Shown here piece by piece: positions 17,353 through 27,058 of a DNA stretch of 64,000 nt (within the stretch, counting starts at the first letter, position 1; each line of letters starts with the position of its first letter). Source of the DNA: Streptomyces sp. A3M-1-3. GTDB taxonomy: Bacteria > Actinomycetota > Actinomycetes > Streptomycetales > Streptomycetaceae. The stretch spans positions 1 through 64,000 of the forward strand of contig NZ_JANAVP010000011.1 of assembly GCF_024213665.1 (NCBI RefSeq). The letters run 5' to 3'. Both the position numbers and the translations under genes were made by a program. Below the pieces are notes generated by a model that was not told where the DNA came from, did no database searches, and saw only the letters and a list, made by a program, of their open reading frames with translations.

Positions 17353-17994
17353 ATGAGCACCACGCCACCGCGTTCCGAGACGACCATCGCCGACATCTGG
17401 GTGGACCCCCGCTGCCCTTGGGCGTGGATCACCTCACGCTGGATGCTGGAGGTGGAGCAGGTCCGGCCGCTGGAAACCCGTTTCCACATCATGAGCCTGT
17501 CGGTCCTCAACCAGGGCCGTGAGGTCCCGGAGAAGTACCGCCAGGGCATGATTGACGGCTGGGCCTGCGTGCGCGTGTGCGTCGCGGCACAGCAGCGGCA
17601 CGGCAACGAGGTGCTGCGCCCCCTCTACAACGCCATGGGCCGTCTGATCCACCACGAGAAGGCCGGGCTCGGCCACGACATGATCCGCGCCGCCCTGGAG
17701 GAGGCAGGTCTGCCCGCCGACCTGATCGAGGCCGCGGAGGACACCTCTTGGGACGAGCCGCTGCGGGCCGAGCACCACGAGGGGATGGACCCGGTCGGTT
17801 CCGAGGTCGGCACCCCCGTGATCCACGTGCCCGGCCCGGATGGGAAGCCGCTGGCGTTCTTCGGCCCCGTGCTCACCCCCGCCCCCCGTGGCGAGGCCGC
17901 CGGAACACTCTGGGACGGCGTGCTGGCCGTGGCGAGCATCGACGGCTTCTTCGAGCTGAAGCGCGGCCGCGACCGCGACCCGATCTTCGACTGA
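17353..17994 (+). CDS. DsbA-family oxidoreductase, mycothiol-type, with CPWA active site
   Basis: A 213-residue thioredoxin-fold protein with a helical insert, close in overall sequence to the mycobacterial mycothiol-dependent reductase Rv2466c ('DPRCPWAWITSRW', 'GTPVIHV', 'FFGPVLTPAPRGEAAG', 'FFELKR'). The active site reads CPWA where Rv2466c has CPWC, so the resolving Cys is absent and a monothiol mechanism with mycothiol is likely. The start at ATG 17353 follows AAAGGACG. It could reduce nitro or quinone-like groups or protect against a redox-active product. It is transcribed away from lysR and towards the exporters. Confidence 0.85.
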   Translation: MSTTPPRSETTIADIWVDPRCPWAWITSRWMLEVEQVRPLETRFHIMSLSVLNQGREVPEKYRQGMIDGWACVRVCVAAQQRHGNEVLRPLYNAMGRLIHHEKAGLGHDMIRAALEEAGLPADLIEAAEDTSWDEPLRAEHHEGMDPVGSEVGTPVIHVPGPDGKPLAFFGPVLTPAPRGEAAGTLWDGVLAVASIDGFFELKRGRDRDPIFD

Positions 17995-18046
17995 GCTGGC
18001 TGGACGGACGTCGGGAGCCACGGTGATTCCCGCGGGATTGAGGCAG

Positions 18047-19000
18047 ATGAAGAGCAGACAGAATGTACTCACGTCGGCCCTGACCGGCCTGGCTCCGGCG
18101 GTCTGGGGCAGCACCTACCTGGTGACAACCGAGCTGCTGCCACCGGACCGGCCGCTCCTGGCGACCACCATGCGGGCCCTGCCCGGCGGCCTGATCCTGC
18201 TGGCCCTCGGCCGGAAGCTTCCTGTCGGCATCTGGTGGTGGCGCGCGCTGGTGCTGGGCGTTCTGAACATCGGCGCCTTCAACTTCCTGCTCTTCGTCGC
18301 GGCCTACCGGCTGCCGGGCGGCATCGCCGCCATGATCATGTCGGCACAGCCCATGTTCGTCGTGATCCTCGCCGCCCTCTTCCTCGGTGAGAGGATCAGA
18401 GCCATCCACGCCCTGGCCTGCGCAATGGGCACCGGGGGCGTGGTGTTGCTCGTCTTCAGGGGCACGGCGTCGCTCGACACCATCGGAGTCCTCGCCGCAG
18501 TCGGCGGAGCTCTGTGCATGGCCTCGGGCATCACACTGACCAAGCGGTGGGGCCGGCCGGAGGGCGTCGGCCTGCTCACGTTCACCGGGTGGCAACTCAC
18601 GGCGGGCGGTCTGGTCCTGCTGCCGTTCTGGCTGTCGCTGGAAGACCTTCCCGACGGTCTCACCGGCTCCAACGTCATCGGGTTCGCCTACCTCATCACC
18701 CTGGGCGCGGTCCTGAGCTACATCGTCTGGTTCCGAGGAATCGAACGCCTGCCGGCCGTGGCGGTCTCCTTCCTCGCGCTGGGCAGCCCGGTCGTGGCGA
18801 CCCTGCTGGGCTACCTCTTCAAGGACGAGACGCTGTCTGCCCTCCAGATCGTCGGCATCGTCGTCATCTTCCTGGCGGTCGTGCTCGGCCAGCCGCGCCC
18901 ACCCAAACCGAAGTCCGAGGAGACCCGCTCGGCTCCACCCCGCACCACCGTCTCGCACCTCCCCGACCAACCCGCTCTGGAACAGGAACGCAGCGGATAA
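18047..19000 (+). CDS. EamA-family (DMT) exporter
   Basis: A protein of 317 residues with about ten membrane helices in two EamA repeats ('LAPAVWGSTYLVTTE' near the start and 'GVLAAVGGALCMASGITLTKRWG' opening the second half). The last 45 residues are polar and cytosolic. DMT-superfamily carriers export metabolites and amino acids; here export of the product or a precursor is inferred. ATG 18047 has GAGG upstream; GTG 18023 with GGGAG is an equally spaced alternative that adds eight residues. It lies between the DsbA-like and MFS genes in one direction. Confidence 0.88.
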   Translation: MKSRQNVLTSALTGLAPAVWGSTYLVTTELLPPDRPLLATTMRALPGGLILLALGRKLPVGIWWWRALVLGVLNIGAFNFLLFVAAYRLPGGIAAMIMSAQPMFVVILAALFLGERIRAIHALACAMGTGGVVLLVFRGTASLDTIGVLAAVGGALCMASGITLTKRWGRPEGVGLLTFTGWQLTAGGLVLLPFWLSLEDLPDGLTGSNVIGFAYLITLGAVLSYIVWFRGIERLPAVAVSFLALGSPVVATLLGYLFKDETLSALQIVGIVVIFLAVVLGQPRPPKPKSEETRSAPPRTTVSHLPDQPALEQERSG

Positions 19001-19095
19001 CGGCGGGCGCACCCCCCCACGCCATGACCTCCTCGTTGGACCCCAGCGCCATGAGGCATTCGCGTACCACGCCTGACCACATCCGGAGAGATGAC

Positions 19096-20307
19096 ATGAC
19101 CATTCAAGAAGAGACAAACACTCCTGTAACGCCACAGAAGCAGGTGTCCCCGACCCGGGGATGGCTGGGTGTGGCTGCCATCACCGCCAGTCTGTTCGTC
19201 TTCCTCACCACCGAACTGATGCCGATCGGCCTGCTCACCCCGCTCAGCGAGAGCCTCGGGGTCTCCGTGGGCTCGGCCGGGCTCATGGTCACGGCGCAGG
19301 GTGTCGCGGCCGGTCTCGGCGTGCCGTTCATCGTGGCATGGACCCGGCGCGTCAACCGGCGCCGACTGCTCACCACACTGCTGGCCGTCCTGGCCGTCGG
19401 TAACCTGATCACCTCGATCGCCCCGAACTACCCGCTGATCCTGGGCACCCGCCTGATCATGGGCTTCGCCAGCGGCGTCTTCTGGGCCATCGGCGTCAGC
19501 ATGGCCATGCGCATCGTCCCGGAGAAGCACGCCAACCGGGCCGCCGCCGTCGTGATGTCCGGCATCTCGATCGCCACCGTCGTCGGCATCCCGCTCGGCA
19601 CCCTGCTGGAGAGCGCCAGCGACTGGCGCACCACCTTCCTGATCTGGGCCGGCCTCAGCGCTCTGGTGTTCCTCGCGGTCGCCTTCACGATCCCGTCGCT
19701 GCCGTCGGCCAACGCGGTCTCGGTCCGGGAGGTCTTCGGACTGCCCGTCAAGAACGTGCCGCTGCGCGTGGTCCTGGTCATGGTCGTGTTCTTCGTCCTC
19801 GGCCACTTCGGTGCCTACACCTTCGTCCGGCCCTACCTCGAGGAAAGTACGTCCGCCACCGTCGGCTTCATCACCGTCGTCCTCATCGTCTTCGGTATCG
19901 GCGGCGCGATCGGCAACTTCATCGGCGGCCAGACCGTCAACAAGAGCCTGCGGGGCAGCTTCATCGTGGGCGGCCTGGTCATGATCGCCGCACTCGTCAT
20001 GCTGCTGACCATCGGCACGAACGACATCGGCGTGATCGCCGCCATGGTCCTGTGGGGCCTTGCCTTCGGCGTCGTCCAGCTCAGCCAGATCAACATGACG
20101 CTCTCGGCGGCCCCCGAGACCTTCGAGGCCGCGATGTCGCTCAACACCATGGCCTACAACACCTGCATCGCCCTGGGCGCCCTCATCGGCGGCCTGTTCG
20201 CCGACCACGTGGGCGTCACGAGCGTCGTCTGGTTCGGCATCGTCCTGGTCGCCCTCGCCGTGATCCTCCGCGCCGCCACCGGCCGCCGGACCACCCCGGC
20301 GAGCTGA
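19096..20307 (+). CDS. MFS exporter (DHA1 family)
   Basis: A 403-residue major facilitator with twelve predicted helices, of the DHA1/AraJ sugar- and drug-efflux type ('LMPIGLLTPLSESLGVSVGSAG', 'LLTTLLAVLAVGNLI', 'RLIMGFASGVFWAIGVSMA'). It is likely to export a small hydrophilic product; minimycin has an MFS exporter, MinT, with a self-resistance role. The ATG at 19096 follows GGAGAG by 5 nt. It is the last gene on this strand before a terminator hairpin, so I take it as the right end of the cluster. Confidence 0.9.
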   Translation: MTIQEETNTPVTPQKQVSPTRGWLGVAAITASLFVFLTTELMPIGLLTPLSESLGVSVGSAGLMVTAQGVAAGLGVPFIVAWTRRVNRRRLLTTLLAVLAVGNLITSIAPNYPLILGTRLIMGFASGVFWAIGVSMAMRIVPEKHANRAAAVVMSGISIATVVGIPLGTLLESASDWRTTFLIWAGLSALVFLAVAFTIPSLPSANAVSVREVFGLPVKNVPLRVVLVMVVFFVLGHFGAYTFVRPYLEESTSATVGFITVVLIVFGIGGAIGNFIGGQTVNKSLRGSFIVGGLVMIAALVMLLTIGTNDIGVIAAMVLWGLAFGVVQLSQINMTLSAAPETFEAAMSLNTMAYNTCIALGALIGGLFADHVGVTSVVWFGIVLVALAVILRAATGRRTTPAS

Positions 20308-20336
20308 CCCTCCTGACCACCGAAGTGCGGTCCCGT

Positions 20337-20361
20337 TCCCGCCCTCACGCTGAGGGCGGGA
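20337..20361 (+). terminator. 11-bp hairpin after the MFS gene
   Basis: TCCCGCCCTCA (20337-20347) pairs perfectly with 20351-20361 around a CGC loop. It is a compact GC-rich terminator 30 bp after the MFS stop and marks the right end of the cluster. Confidence 0.7.
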
Positions 20362-20551
20362 CCCGGGAACGGAGGTCGCGTAAACCCCCGCCGCGACGAT
20401 CCGCACCGCCTCCGGTGCCGTGGGCGCGTGTTCCGGCCAGCGACGGCGGAGCACGCGCCCACTTCGTATTCCCGGCGGGGACTCCCGCCCCGCATCGTCC
20501 GCCGTGCCGCCGCCGCGGCCCGGCGCTCACGGAAGGCCACGGCACCGTCCC

Positions 20552-20896
20552 ATGACGACCCCCACCGACCGCACCACCAACACCGACCGCACCGAGCCCG
20601 CCGCCTCCGTCGGTGAGCTGGCCCTGGACCTGTCCGACGACCTGACCGCGGGCCGTTGGACACCGAGCCACCTGGACCGGCGCCTCGCCCGGTTCCTCGT
20701 CCTCACGTCGGCGGGCGACGGGCAGCTCACGGCGGACCGGCTCCGTACGGCGTTGTGGGAGGGCGGCGAGCCCTTGCTCCGACAGCCGGACAGCCGCTTC
20801 GCATCGCTGCTGGCCCAGTTGATCCCCGGCACGGCATCCGTCCTGGACGACGCGACGGTCCATGCCCTGCTGCGCCGCCTGACCCCGCGCAGGTGA
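20552..20896 (+). CDS. Small hypothetical protein
   Basis: A 114-residue protein that I do not recognise. It is soluble and acidic in the middle ('VGELALDLSDDL'), with helices likely in 'LDRRLARFLVLTS' and 'TVHALLRRLTPRR'. No signal peptide, membrane segment or metal motif is visible. The start at ATG 20552 is uncertain: GGAAGG lies about 15 nt upstream and the frame stays open further 5'. It is convergent with the kdpE'-kdpD gene 72 bp away. It may be a real gene because its codon usage is typical, but that is the only support. Confidence 0.45.
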   Translation: MTTPTDRTTNTDRTEPAASVGELALDLSDDLTAGRWTPSHLDRRLARFLVLTSAGDGQLTADRLRTALWEGGEPLLRQPDSRFASLLAQLIPGTASVLDDATVHALLRRLTPRR

Positions 20897-20968
20897 CTCG
20901 TCCCCAACCCGGGTTTCCCCGCTGCCCGCCGACCACCCGTCGCGGGCGACGAGCTTCCGTTGTACGGG

Positions 20969-23900
20969 TCACGTCGTGGCTGTGGCCGGGAGGTCGGGGC
21001 GGGCACGCGGGTGGCCGGCCGCGGGCCTGAGGGTGAGGACCATGGTGAAGCCGCCGCCCGGAGTGTCTTCGGCGGTGAGTGTGCCGCCCATGGCTTCCGC
21101 GAAGCCGCGGGCGACCGCGAGACCGAGGCCGACTCCGGCGCCGCGTGGAGCGTCTCCGTAGCGCTGGAAGGGCGCGAAGATACGGTCCTTCGCCTCGTCC
21201 GGGACGCCGGGGCCGCGGTCCACCACGCGGACCTCGACGCGGTCGGCGATCGCGCTGGCCGACACCAGCACCGGTTCACCGTCGGGGCTGTACTTGACGG
21301 CGTTCTCGACGATGTTGGCGACGGCACGTTCCAGCAGCCCGCGATCCACGGCGACCATGGGCAGGTCCTCCGGGATGTCGAGGACGACGCTGTCCTCGGG
21401 CACGCCGCCAAGTGCCATCGGGACGACTTCGTCGAGGTCTGTCTCGCGGATGAGCGGGGTGACGGTGCCGGTCTGCAGCCGGGACATGTCCAGCAGGTTG
21501 CCCACCAGGTTGTCGAGGCGGTCGGCGCCGTCCTCGATGCCGGCCAGCAGTTCGGCCTGGTCCTCCTCGGACCATTGGACGTCGTCGGAGCGCAGGGAGG
21601 TCACCGATGCCTTGATGCTCGCCAGGGGGGTGCGCAGGTCGTGGCTGACGGCGGCGAGCAGGGCAGTGCGTATGCGGTTGCCCTCGGCGAGTTCGCGGGC
21701 CTGCTCGGCCTCGCCGACCAGGCGCCGGCGGTCGAGTACGACGGCGGCCTGGGTGGCGAAGGCGGACAGTACGCGGCGGTCCTCGGCGGGCAGCACGCGG
21801 CCGGTGAGGGCCAGCGCCATGTGGTCGCCGACGGGCATGTCCACGTCCGCGTCCTCGGGTCGCCCGAGCGGACGGGCGTTTCCGACGCTGCCCGTGCAGG
21901 TCCATGGCGCGACGTCGCTCTCCCGCTCCAGCAGCGCGACGGATTCCATGTTGAAGGTCTCGCGCACCCGGTCGAGAAGCGCCTCCAGGCTCGTTTCGCC
22001 GCGCAGCACGCTGCCGGCGAGGAAGGAGAGGATCTCGGACTCGGCGCGCAGCCGCGCGGCCTGGTGGGTGCGCCGGGCGGCCAGGTCGACCACGGAAGCG
22101 ACCGAGACCGCCACCCCCACGAAGATCACGATGGCGACGATGTTCTTCGGGTCGGCGATGGTCAGCTTGTGCAGCGGCGGAGTGAAGTAGTAGTTCAGGA
22201 GCAGCGAACCGAAGGCCGCGGAGGCCAGGGCCGGCATCAGCCCGCCGACGAGCGCGGCAGCCACGGTCAGCGTCAGGAACAGCAGCATGTCGTTGGCGAG
22301 GCCGACATCGGGGGCGACGCCATTGAGCAGGAGGGTCAGCAGCACCGGACCGGCGATGCCCACGAGCCAGCCCCAGATGATCCGGGAGCGGCCGAGCCGG
22401 GCGCCGCGTGCCACCGGCAGTCCGCGACCCTTGGCCGCCTCTTCGTGGGTGACGATGTGGACGTCGAGGTCGGGTCCGGATTCGCGGGCGACGGTGGCAC
22501 TGACGCCGGGGCCGAAGATGTACTGCCAGGTCCTGCGGCGGCTGACGCCGAGGACGATCTGGGTGGCGTTGACGCCGCGCGCGAATTCCAGCAGGGCGTT
22601 CGGTACGTCGTCGCCGATGACGTGGTGGAAGGTGCCGCCGAGGTCCTCGACCAGGGTCCGCTGAACGGTGAGCTCCTTGGGCGAGGCGGAGGTCAGGCCG
22701 TCGCTGCGGGCGATGTAGACCGCGAGGACCTCGCCGCCTGCTCCCTTCTCGGCCAGGCGGGCGGCGCGGCGGATGAGCGTACGGCCTTCCGGGCCGCCGG
22801 TGAGGCCGACGACGATGCGTTCACGGGCCTGCCAGGTCGTACGGATGTTGTGCTCGCCGCGGTACTCCCGGAGATATTCGTCGACGCGGTCGGCGACCCA
22901 GAGGAGTGCGAGCTCGCGCAGGGCGGTGAGGTTGCCGGGGCGGAAGTAGTTGGAGAGTGCGGCGTCGACCCGGTCCGGCTTGTAGACGTTGCCGTGGGCC
23001 ATCCGGCGGCGCAGGGCCTGGGGCGACATGTCGACCAGTTCGATCTGGTCGGCCCTGCGGACCACCTCGTCGGGTACGGTCTCCCGCTGCCGTACGCCCG
23101 TTATCGACTCGACCACGTCACCGAGCGACTCCAGGTGCTGGATGTTCACTGTGGATACGACGTCGATGCCCGCGTCGAGGAGCTCCTCCACGTCCTGCCA
23201 GCGCTTGGCGTTGCGCGAGCCGGGGACGTTGGTGTGCGCGAGCTCGTCGACGAGGGCGACGGCCGGGCGGCGGTCCAGGACGGCGTCCACGTCCATCTCG
23301 GTGAAGACGCTGTCCCGGTACTCGATCTCACGCCGCTGGATCTGTTCCAGGCCGTGCAGCATCACTTCGGTGCGCGGCCGGTTGTGGTGCTCCACGAAGG
23401 CGACCACGCAGTCGGTGCCGCGTTCGGTACGGCGGTGTGCCTCGGCGAGCATCGAGTACGTCTTGCCGACGCCCGGGGCTGCACCGAGGTAGATCCGAAG
23501 CTTGCCGCGTCCCATGGTTCCGATCTTTGTAGTCGAGGGCTGGTACTGGTACCAGAGTGGGCCCCACACTTCTTGCAGCAGCTGCCTCTGGCCGACGAGC
23601 CGGCCGCGATTGTGGATCAGCACTTCCAGCAGGTGCCACTCGGTCGGCGTGAGGCGGACGTCGCGCCCGCCACGCTTGACCTTCTTCGCCAGCAGGTCGA
23701 CGGTGAAGTCGTCGGTCGTGACCGTCACAGAGTCTTCAGTGGGCGCCGAAGCCGCCGTCCGGCGGGATGCGGCCCGCAGCCGGGCCAGCAGTTCGTCCAT
23801 GCTGAAGGGCTTGGTGATGTAGTCGTCGGCGCCCGCGTCGAGTGCCTCGACCTTCTCGTCCGAGGTCCGGCGGGCGGAGACCACCAGGATCGGCACACGG

Positions 23901-24112
23901 GTCCAGCCGCGAAGCCCCTTGATCACGTCGATGCCGTCCATGTCGGGCAGGCCGAGGTCCAGCAGCACGACGTCGGGGAGGCGCGCGACGGCCAGCCGAA
24001 GTGCCGTTCCTCCGTCAGGTGCGGAGTCCACCTCGTACTTGCGTGCCTTGAGGTTGATCTCGAGAGCCCGTACGAGCTGTGGCTCGTCCTCCACCACCAG
24101 CACCCGAGTCAT
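20969..24112 (-). CDS. kdpD: KdpE'-KdpD fusion: truncated response regulator joined to the K+ sensor kinase
   Basis: One frame of 1047 residues. Residues 1-182 are KdpE: phospho-acceptor Asp in 'VVLLDLGLPDMDG', 'ITKPF', and an OmpR winged helix as far as 'LLQEVWGP'. The expected recognition helix and wing (about 45 residues) are missing. After a short linker with no recognisable motif, KdpD begins at the codon at 23515 ('MGRGKLRIYLGAAPGVGKTYSML'). It is complete at 848 residues: Walker A and 'DELAHTNVPGSRN', a USP domain, four membrane helices near 'LTLLLNGVAPDVGLAND', GAF, HisKA ('AAVSHDLRTPLASIKAS') and HATPase ('NIVENAVKYS'). In E. coli kdpD precedes kdpE; here the order is reversed and fused. 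The regulator half probably cannot bind DNA normally. KdpD could also start alone at 23515. Confidence 0.85.
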   Translation of the reverse strand: MTRVLVVEDEPQLVRALEINLKARKYEVDSAPDGGTALRLAVARLPDVVLLDLGLPDMDGIDVIKGLRGWTRVPILVVSARRTSDEKVEALDAGADDYITKPFSMDELLARLRAASRRTAASAPTEDSVTVTTDDFTVDLLAKKVKRGGRDVRLTPTEWHLLEVLIHNRGRLVGQRQLLQEVWGPLWYQYQPSTTKIGTMGRGKLRIYLGAAPGVGKTYSMLAEAHRRTERGTDCVVAFVEHHNRPRTEVMLHGLEQIQRREIEYRDSVFTEMDVDAVLDRRPAVALVDELAHTNVPGSRNAKRWQDVEELLDAGIDVVSTVNIQHLESLGDVVESITGVRQRETVPDEVVRRADQIELVDMSPQALRRRMAHGNVYKPDRVDAALSNYFRPGNLTALRELALLWVADRVDEYLREYRGEHNIRTTWQARERIVVGLTGGPEGRTLIRRAARLAEKGAGGEVLAVYIARSDGLTSASPKELTVQRTLVEDLGGTFHHVIGDDVPNALLEFARGVNATQIVLGVSRRRTWQYIFGPGVSATVARESGPDLDVHIVTHEEAAKGRGLPVARGARLGRSRIIWGWLVGIAGPVLLTLLLNGVAPDVGLANDMLLFLTLTVAAALVGGLMPALASAAFGSLLLNYYFTPPLHKLTIADPKNIVAIVIFVGVAVSVASVVDLAARRTHQAARLRAESEILSFLAGSVLRGETSLEALLDRVRETFNMESVALLERESDVAPWTCTGSVGNARPLGRPEDADVDMPVGDHMALALTGRVLPAEDRRVLSAFATQAAVVLDRRRLVGEAEQARELAEGNRIRTALLAAVSHDLRTPLASIKASVTSLRSDDVQWSEEDQAELLAGIEDGADRLDNLVGNLLDMSRLQTGTVTPLIRETDLDEVVPMALGGVPEDSVVLDIPEDLPMVAVDRGLLERAVANIVENAVKYSPDGEPVLVSASAIADRVEVRVVDRGPGVPDEAKDRIFAPFQRYGDAPRGAGVGLGLAVARGFAEAMGGTLTAEDTPGGGFTMVLTLRPAAGHPRARPDLPATATT

Positions 24113-24162
24113 CGGTGTGCCGCCTTTCTGTCGTGCGCGAGGAGCGTTTCGTCATGAAATGG

Positions 24163-24211
24163 GGCGGGAGTCCGGGGCGCGAGGAGACGCCTCGGGCCCC
24201 GGACTCCCGCC
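24163..24211 (-). terminator. 16-bp hairpin between kdpC and the kdpE'-kdpD fusion
   Basis: The arms 24163-24178 and 24196-24211 pair perfectly, and the 17-nt loop contains a further 5-bp stem (24180-24184 with 24190-24194). It should end most kdpFABC transcripts, so the sensor gene needs readthrough or its own promoter. Confidence 0.75.
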
Positions 24212-24227
24212 GGCTCGGGTAAGACGA

Positions 24228-24902
24228 TCACTTCTCGGTGAGTTCCTTGAGCGCGATGTTGAGCTTCAGGACGTTCACCGTGGGCTCGCCCATGAAGCCG
24301 AGCGTGCGGCCCTCGGTGTGCTCTTCGACCAGCTTCTCCACCTGGGCGACGTCGAGGTTGTTCTTCTCGGCGACGCGGTGGACCTGGAGCTGGGCGTACT
24401 CAGGGGAGATGTGCGGGTCCAGGCCCGAGCCGGAGGAGGTCACGGCGTCGGCCGGCACGTCCGAGGGCTTGGGCTGGTAGCCCCTGGCCTTGTTGTCCGC
24501 GATGACGGCCTGCTTGGTGTCCGTCACCCACTGGATCAGGTCCGCGTTGTCCCCGGACCGGTTGGTGGCGCCGGAGAGGATGAGCGTGTACTGGGTGTTG
24601 ACGCTGTTGCTGCCCAGGCCGTTGGACGGGCGCGGCTGGAACCACTTCAGGTCCGGGCGCGCGGCTTCCTCGGCGTCGTCGGGGTTCTTCTTCGGCAGGT
24701 TGTAGGTCTGGCCGATGAGTTCGGAGCCGACGACCTTGCCGTCCACCTTGATCTCGGAGCCGTTGGCCTTGTCGCTGAAGAGGGCCTGTGCGACGCCGGT
24801 GACGGCGAGCGGGTAGAGGATGCCCGTGATGACGGTGAGGACGAGGAGGGCGCGGAGTCCGGCGCCGATCAGCCGTGCGGTGCTGCCTACAGAGTTGCTC
24901 AT
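24228..24902 (-). CDS. kdpC: K+-transporting ATPase subunit C
   Basis: A 224-residue single-pass membrane protein. One N-terminal helix ('LRALLVLTVITGILYPLAVTG', about 17-37) is followed by an extracytoplasmic domain with the family motifs 'YFQPRPS'-like 'WFQPRPSNG', 'SGSGLDPHISPEYA' and a C-terminal 'VNVLKLNIAL'. KdpC stabilises the KdpA-KdpB complex and aids ATP binding. It starts 5 nt after the kdpB stop, so the genes are co-translated. It lies upstream of a strong hairpin. Confidence 0.96.
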   Translation of the reverse strand: MSNSVGSTARLIGAGLRALLVLTVITGILYPLAVTGVAQALFSDKANGSEIKVDGKVVGSELIGQTYNLPKKNPDDAEEAARPDLKWFQPRPSNGLGSNSVNTQYTLILSGATNRSGDNADLIQWVTDTKQAVIADNKARGYQPKPSDVPADAVTSSGSGLDPHISPEYAQLQVHRVAEKNNLDVAQVEKLVEEHTEGRTLGFMGEPTVNVLKLNIALKELTEK

Positions 24903-24907
24903 GGCGA

Positions 24908-27058
24908 TCAGCCGATTCCGGGGATGAGGGAGATGATCAGGTCGATGATCTTGATGCCGATGAACGGCGCGATCAGGCCGCCGAGGCCGTAGATCCCGAG
25001 GTTGCGGCGGAGCATCTTGTCGGCGCTGGTCGGTCGGTACTGCACGCCCTTGAGGGCGAGCGGCACCAGCGCGATGATGACCAGCGCGTTGAAGATGACC
25101 GCGGACAGGATCGCGGAATGCGGGCTGGCCAGGTTCATGATGTTGAGCTTGTCCAGGCCCGGGTAGACCACCGCGAACATCGCCGGGATGATCGCGAAGT
25201 ACTTCGCGACGTCATTGGCGATCGAGAAGGTCGTCAGCGCGCCCCGGGTGATGAGCAGTTGCTTGCCGATTTCGACGATCTCGATGAGCTTGGTCGGGTT
25301 GGAGTCCAGGTCCACCATGTTCCCGGCCTCCTTGGCGGCCGAGGTGCCGGTGTTCATGGCCACGCCGACGTCCGCCTGCGCCAGCGCCGGGGCGTCGTTG
25401 GTGCCGTCGCCGGTCATCGCGACGAGCTTGCCACCGGCCTGCTCGCGCTTGATCAGCGCCATCTTGTCCTCGGGGGTGGCCTCCGCGAGGAAGTCGTCGA
25501 CGCCGGCCTCCTCGGCGATCGCCTTGGCCGTCAGCGGGTTGTCACCCGTGATCATGACCGTCTTGATGCCCATGCGGCGCAGCTCCTCGAACCGCTCCCG
25601 CATGCCCTCCTTGACGACGTCCTTGAGGTGGATGACACCCAGGACGCGGGCGCCCCGGTCGTCTTCGATCGCGACCAGGAGCGGCGTGCCGCCCGCTTCG
25701 GAGATCTTGTTGGCGGCCGTGTCGGCGTCCTCGGAGACCTGTCCGCCGCGCTCCTTGACCCAGGTGATGACCGAACCGGTCGCGCCCTTGCGGACCTTGC
25801 GGCCGGCCCCGTTCTCGACGAGGTCGACACCCGACATACGGGTCTGGGCGGTGAAGGCGACCCACTCGGCTCCGGACAGCTCGCCCTGGTGCCGCTCGCG
25901 CAGCCCGTACTTCTCCTTCGCCAGTACGACGATGGAGCGGCCCTCGGGCGTCTCGTCGGCCAGCGAGGAGAGCTGGGCGGCGTCGGCCAGCTCGGCCTCG
26001 GTCGTGCCCTGGACCGGGACGAACTCGGCGGCCTGGCGGTTGCCGAGGGTGATGGTGCCGGTCTTGTCGAGCAGCAGCGTCGACACGTCACCGGCGGCCT
26101 CGACCGCACGGCCCGACATCGCCAGCACATTGCGCTGCACGAGGCGGTCCATGCCGGCGATGCCGATGGCGGAGAGCAGTGCGCCGATGGTGGTCGGGAT
26201 CAGGCAGACCAGCAGGGCGGTCAGCACGATCATCGACTGCTTGGCGCCGGCGTAGATCGCGAACGGCTGGAGGGTGACGACCGCAAGCAGGAAGATGATC
26301 GTCAACGAGGCGAGCAGGATGTTCAGCGCGATCTCGTTGGGCGTCTTCTGCCGGGCGGCGCCCTCGACCAGGGCGATCATCCGGTCGATGAAGGTCTCGC
26401 CGGGCTTCGTCGTGATCTTGATGACGATGCGGTCCGAGAGGACCTTCGTACCGCCGGTGACGGCGCTCCGGTCACCGCCCGACTCGCGGATGACCGGGGC
26501 CGACTCGCCGGTGATGGCCGACTCGTCGACCGACGCGACACCCTCGACGACGTCGCCGTCGCCCGGGATGATGTCGCCGGCCTCGCAGACCACCAGGTCG
26601 CCTATGCGCAGCTCGGTGCCGGGCACCCGCTCTTCCGTCCTGCCGCTGAGGCGGCGTGCGACGGTGTCGGTCTTCGCCTTACGAAGAGTGTCGGCCTGTG
26701 CCTTGCCACGCCCCTCGGCCACCGCCTCCGCCAGGTTCGCGAAGATCGTGGTCAGCCACAGCCAGCCGGCGATCGCCCAGCCGAACCAGTCGGTCGGGTC
26801 CTTGAGGGCCAGCACGGTGGTGAGGACGGAGCCGACCAGCACCACGAACATCACGGGCGACTTGATCATCACCCGCGGGTCGAGCTTGCGGACCGCGTCC
26901 GGGAAGGACTTGACCAGCTGCTTGGGGTCGAACAGGCCCCCGCCGACGCGGCCGCTGTCGGGCTTGTGACCGGTGGGCACGTCCTGGTGCGGCGCACGGG
27001 TCGGAGTAACGGTGGACATGGAGCCGGGCTCCTCATGCTTCTTTACATTGGTGGTCAT
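24908..27058 (-). CDS. kdpB: K+-transporting P-type ATPase subunit B
   Basis: A 716-residue P-type ATPase, the energy-coupling subunit of high-affinity K+ uptake. The phosphorylated Asp is in 'DKTGTIT'; the actuator TGES motif, '[14 protein letters not shown]' and '[17 protein letters not shown]' are intact. The first 35 residues are polar. ATG 27058 overlaps the kdpA stop (ATGA). An internal ATG at 27019 with GAGGAG upstream could be an alternative start. Confidence 0.96.
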   Translation of the reverse strand: MTTNVKKHEEPGSMSTVTPTRAPHQDVPTGHKPDSGRVGGGLFDPKQLVKSFPDAVRKLDPRVMIKSPVMFVVLVGSVLTTVLALKDPTDWFGWAIAGWLWLTTIFANLAEAVAEGRGKAQADTLRKAKTDTVARRLSGRTEERVPGTELRIGDLVVCEAGDIIPGDGDVVEGVASVDESAITGESAPVIRESGGDRSAVTGGTKVLSDRIVIKITTKPGETFIDRMIALVEGAARQKTPNEIALNILLASLTIIFLLAVVTLQPFAIYAGAKQSMIVLTALLVCLIPTTIGALLSAIGIAGMDRLVQRNVLAMSGRAVEAAGDVSTLLLDKTGTITLGNRQAAEFVPVQGTTEAELADAAQLSSLADETPEGRSIVVLAKEKYGLRERHQGELSGAEWVAFTAQTRMSGVDLVENGAGRKVRKGATGSVITWVKERGGQVSEDADTAANKISEAGGTPLLVAIEDDRGARVLGVIHLKDVVKEGMRERFEELRRMGIKTVMITGDNPLTAKAIAEEAGVDDFLAEATPEDKMALIKREQAGGKLVAMTGDGTNDAPALAQADVGVAMNTGTSAAKEAGNMVDLDSNPTKLIEIVEIGKQLLITRGALTTFSIANDVAKYFAIIPAMFAVVYPGLDKLNIMNLASPHSAILSAVIFNALVIIALVPLALKGVQYRPTSADKMLRRNLGIYGLGGLIAPFIGIKIIDLIISLIPGIG

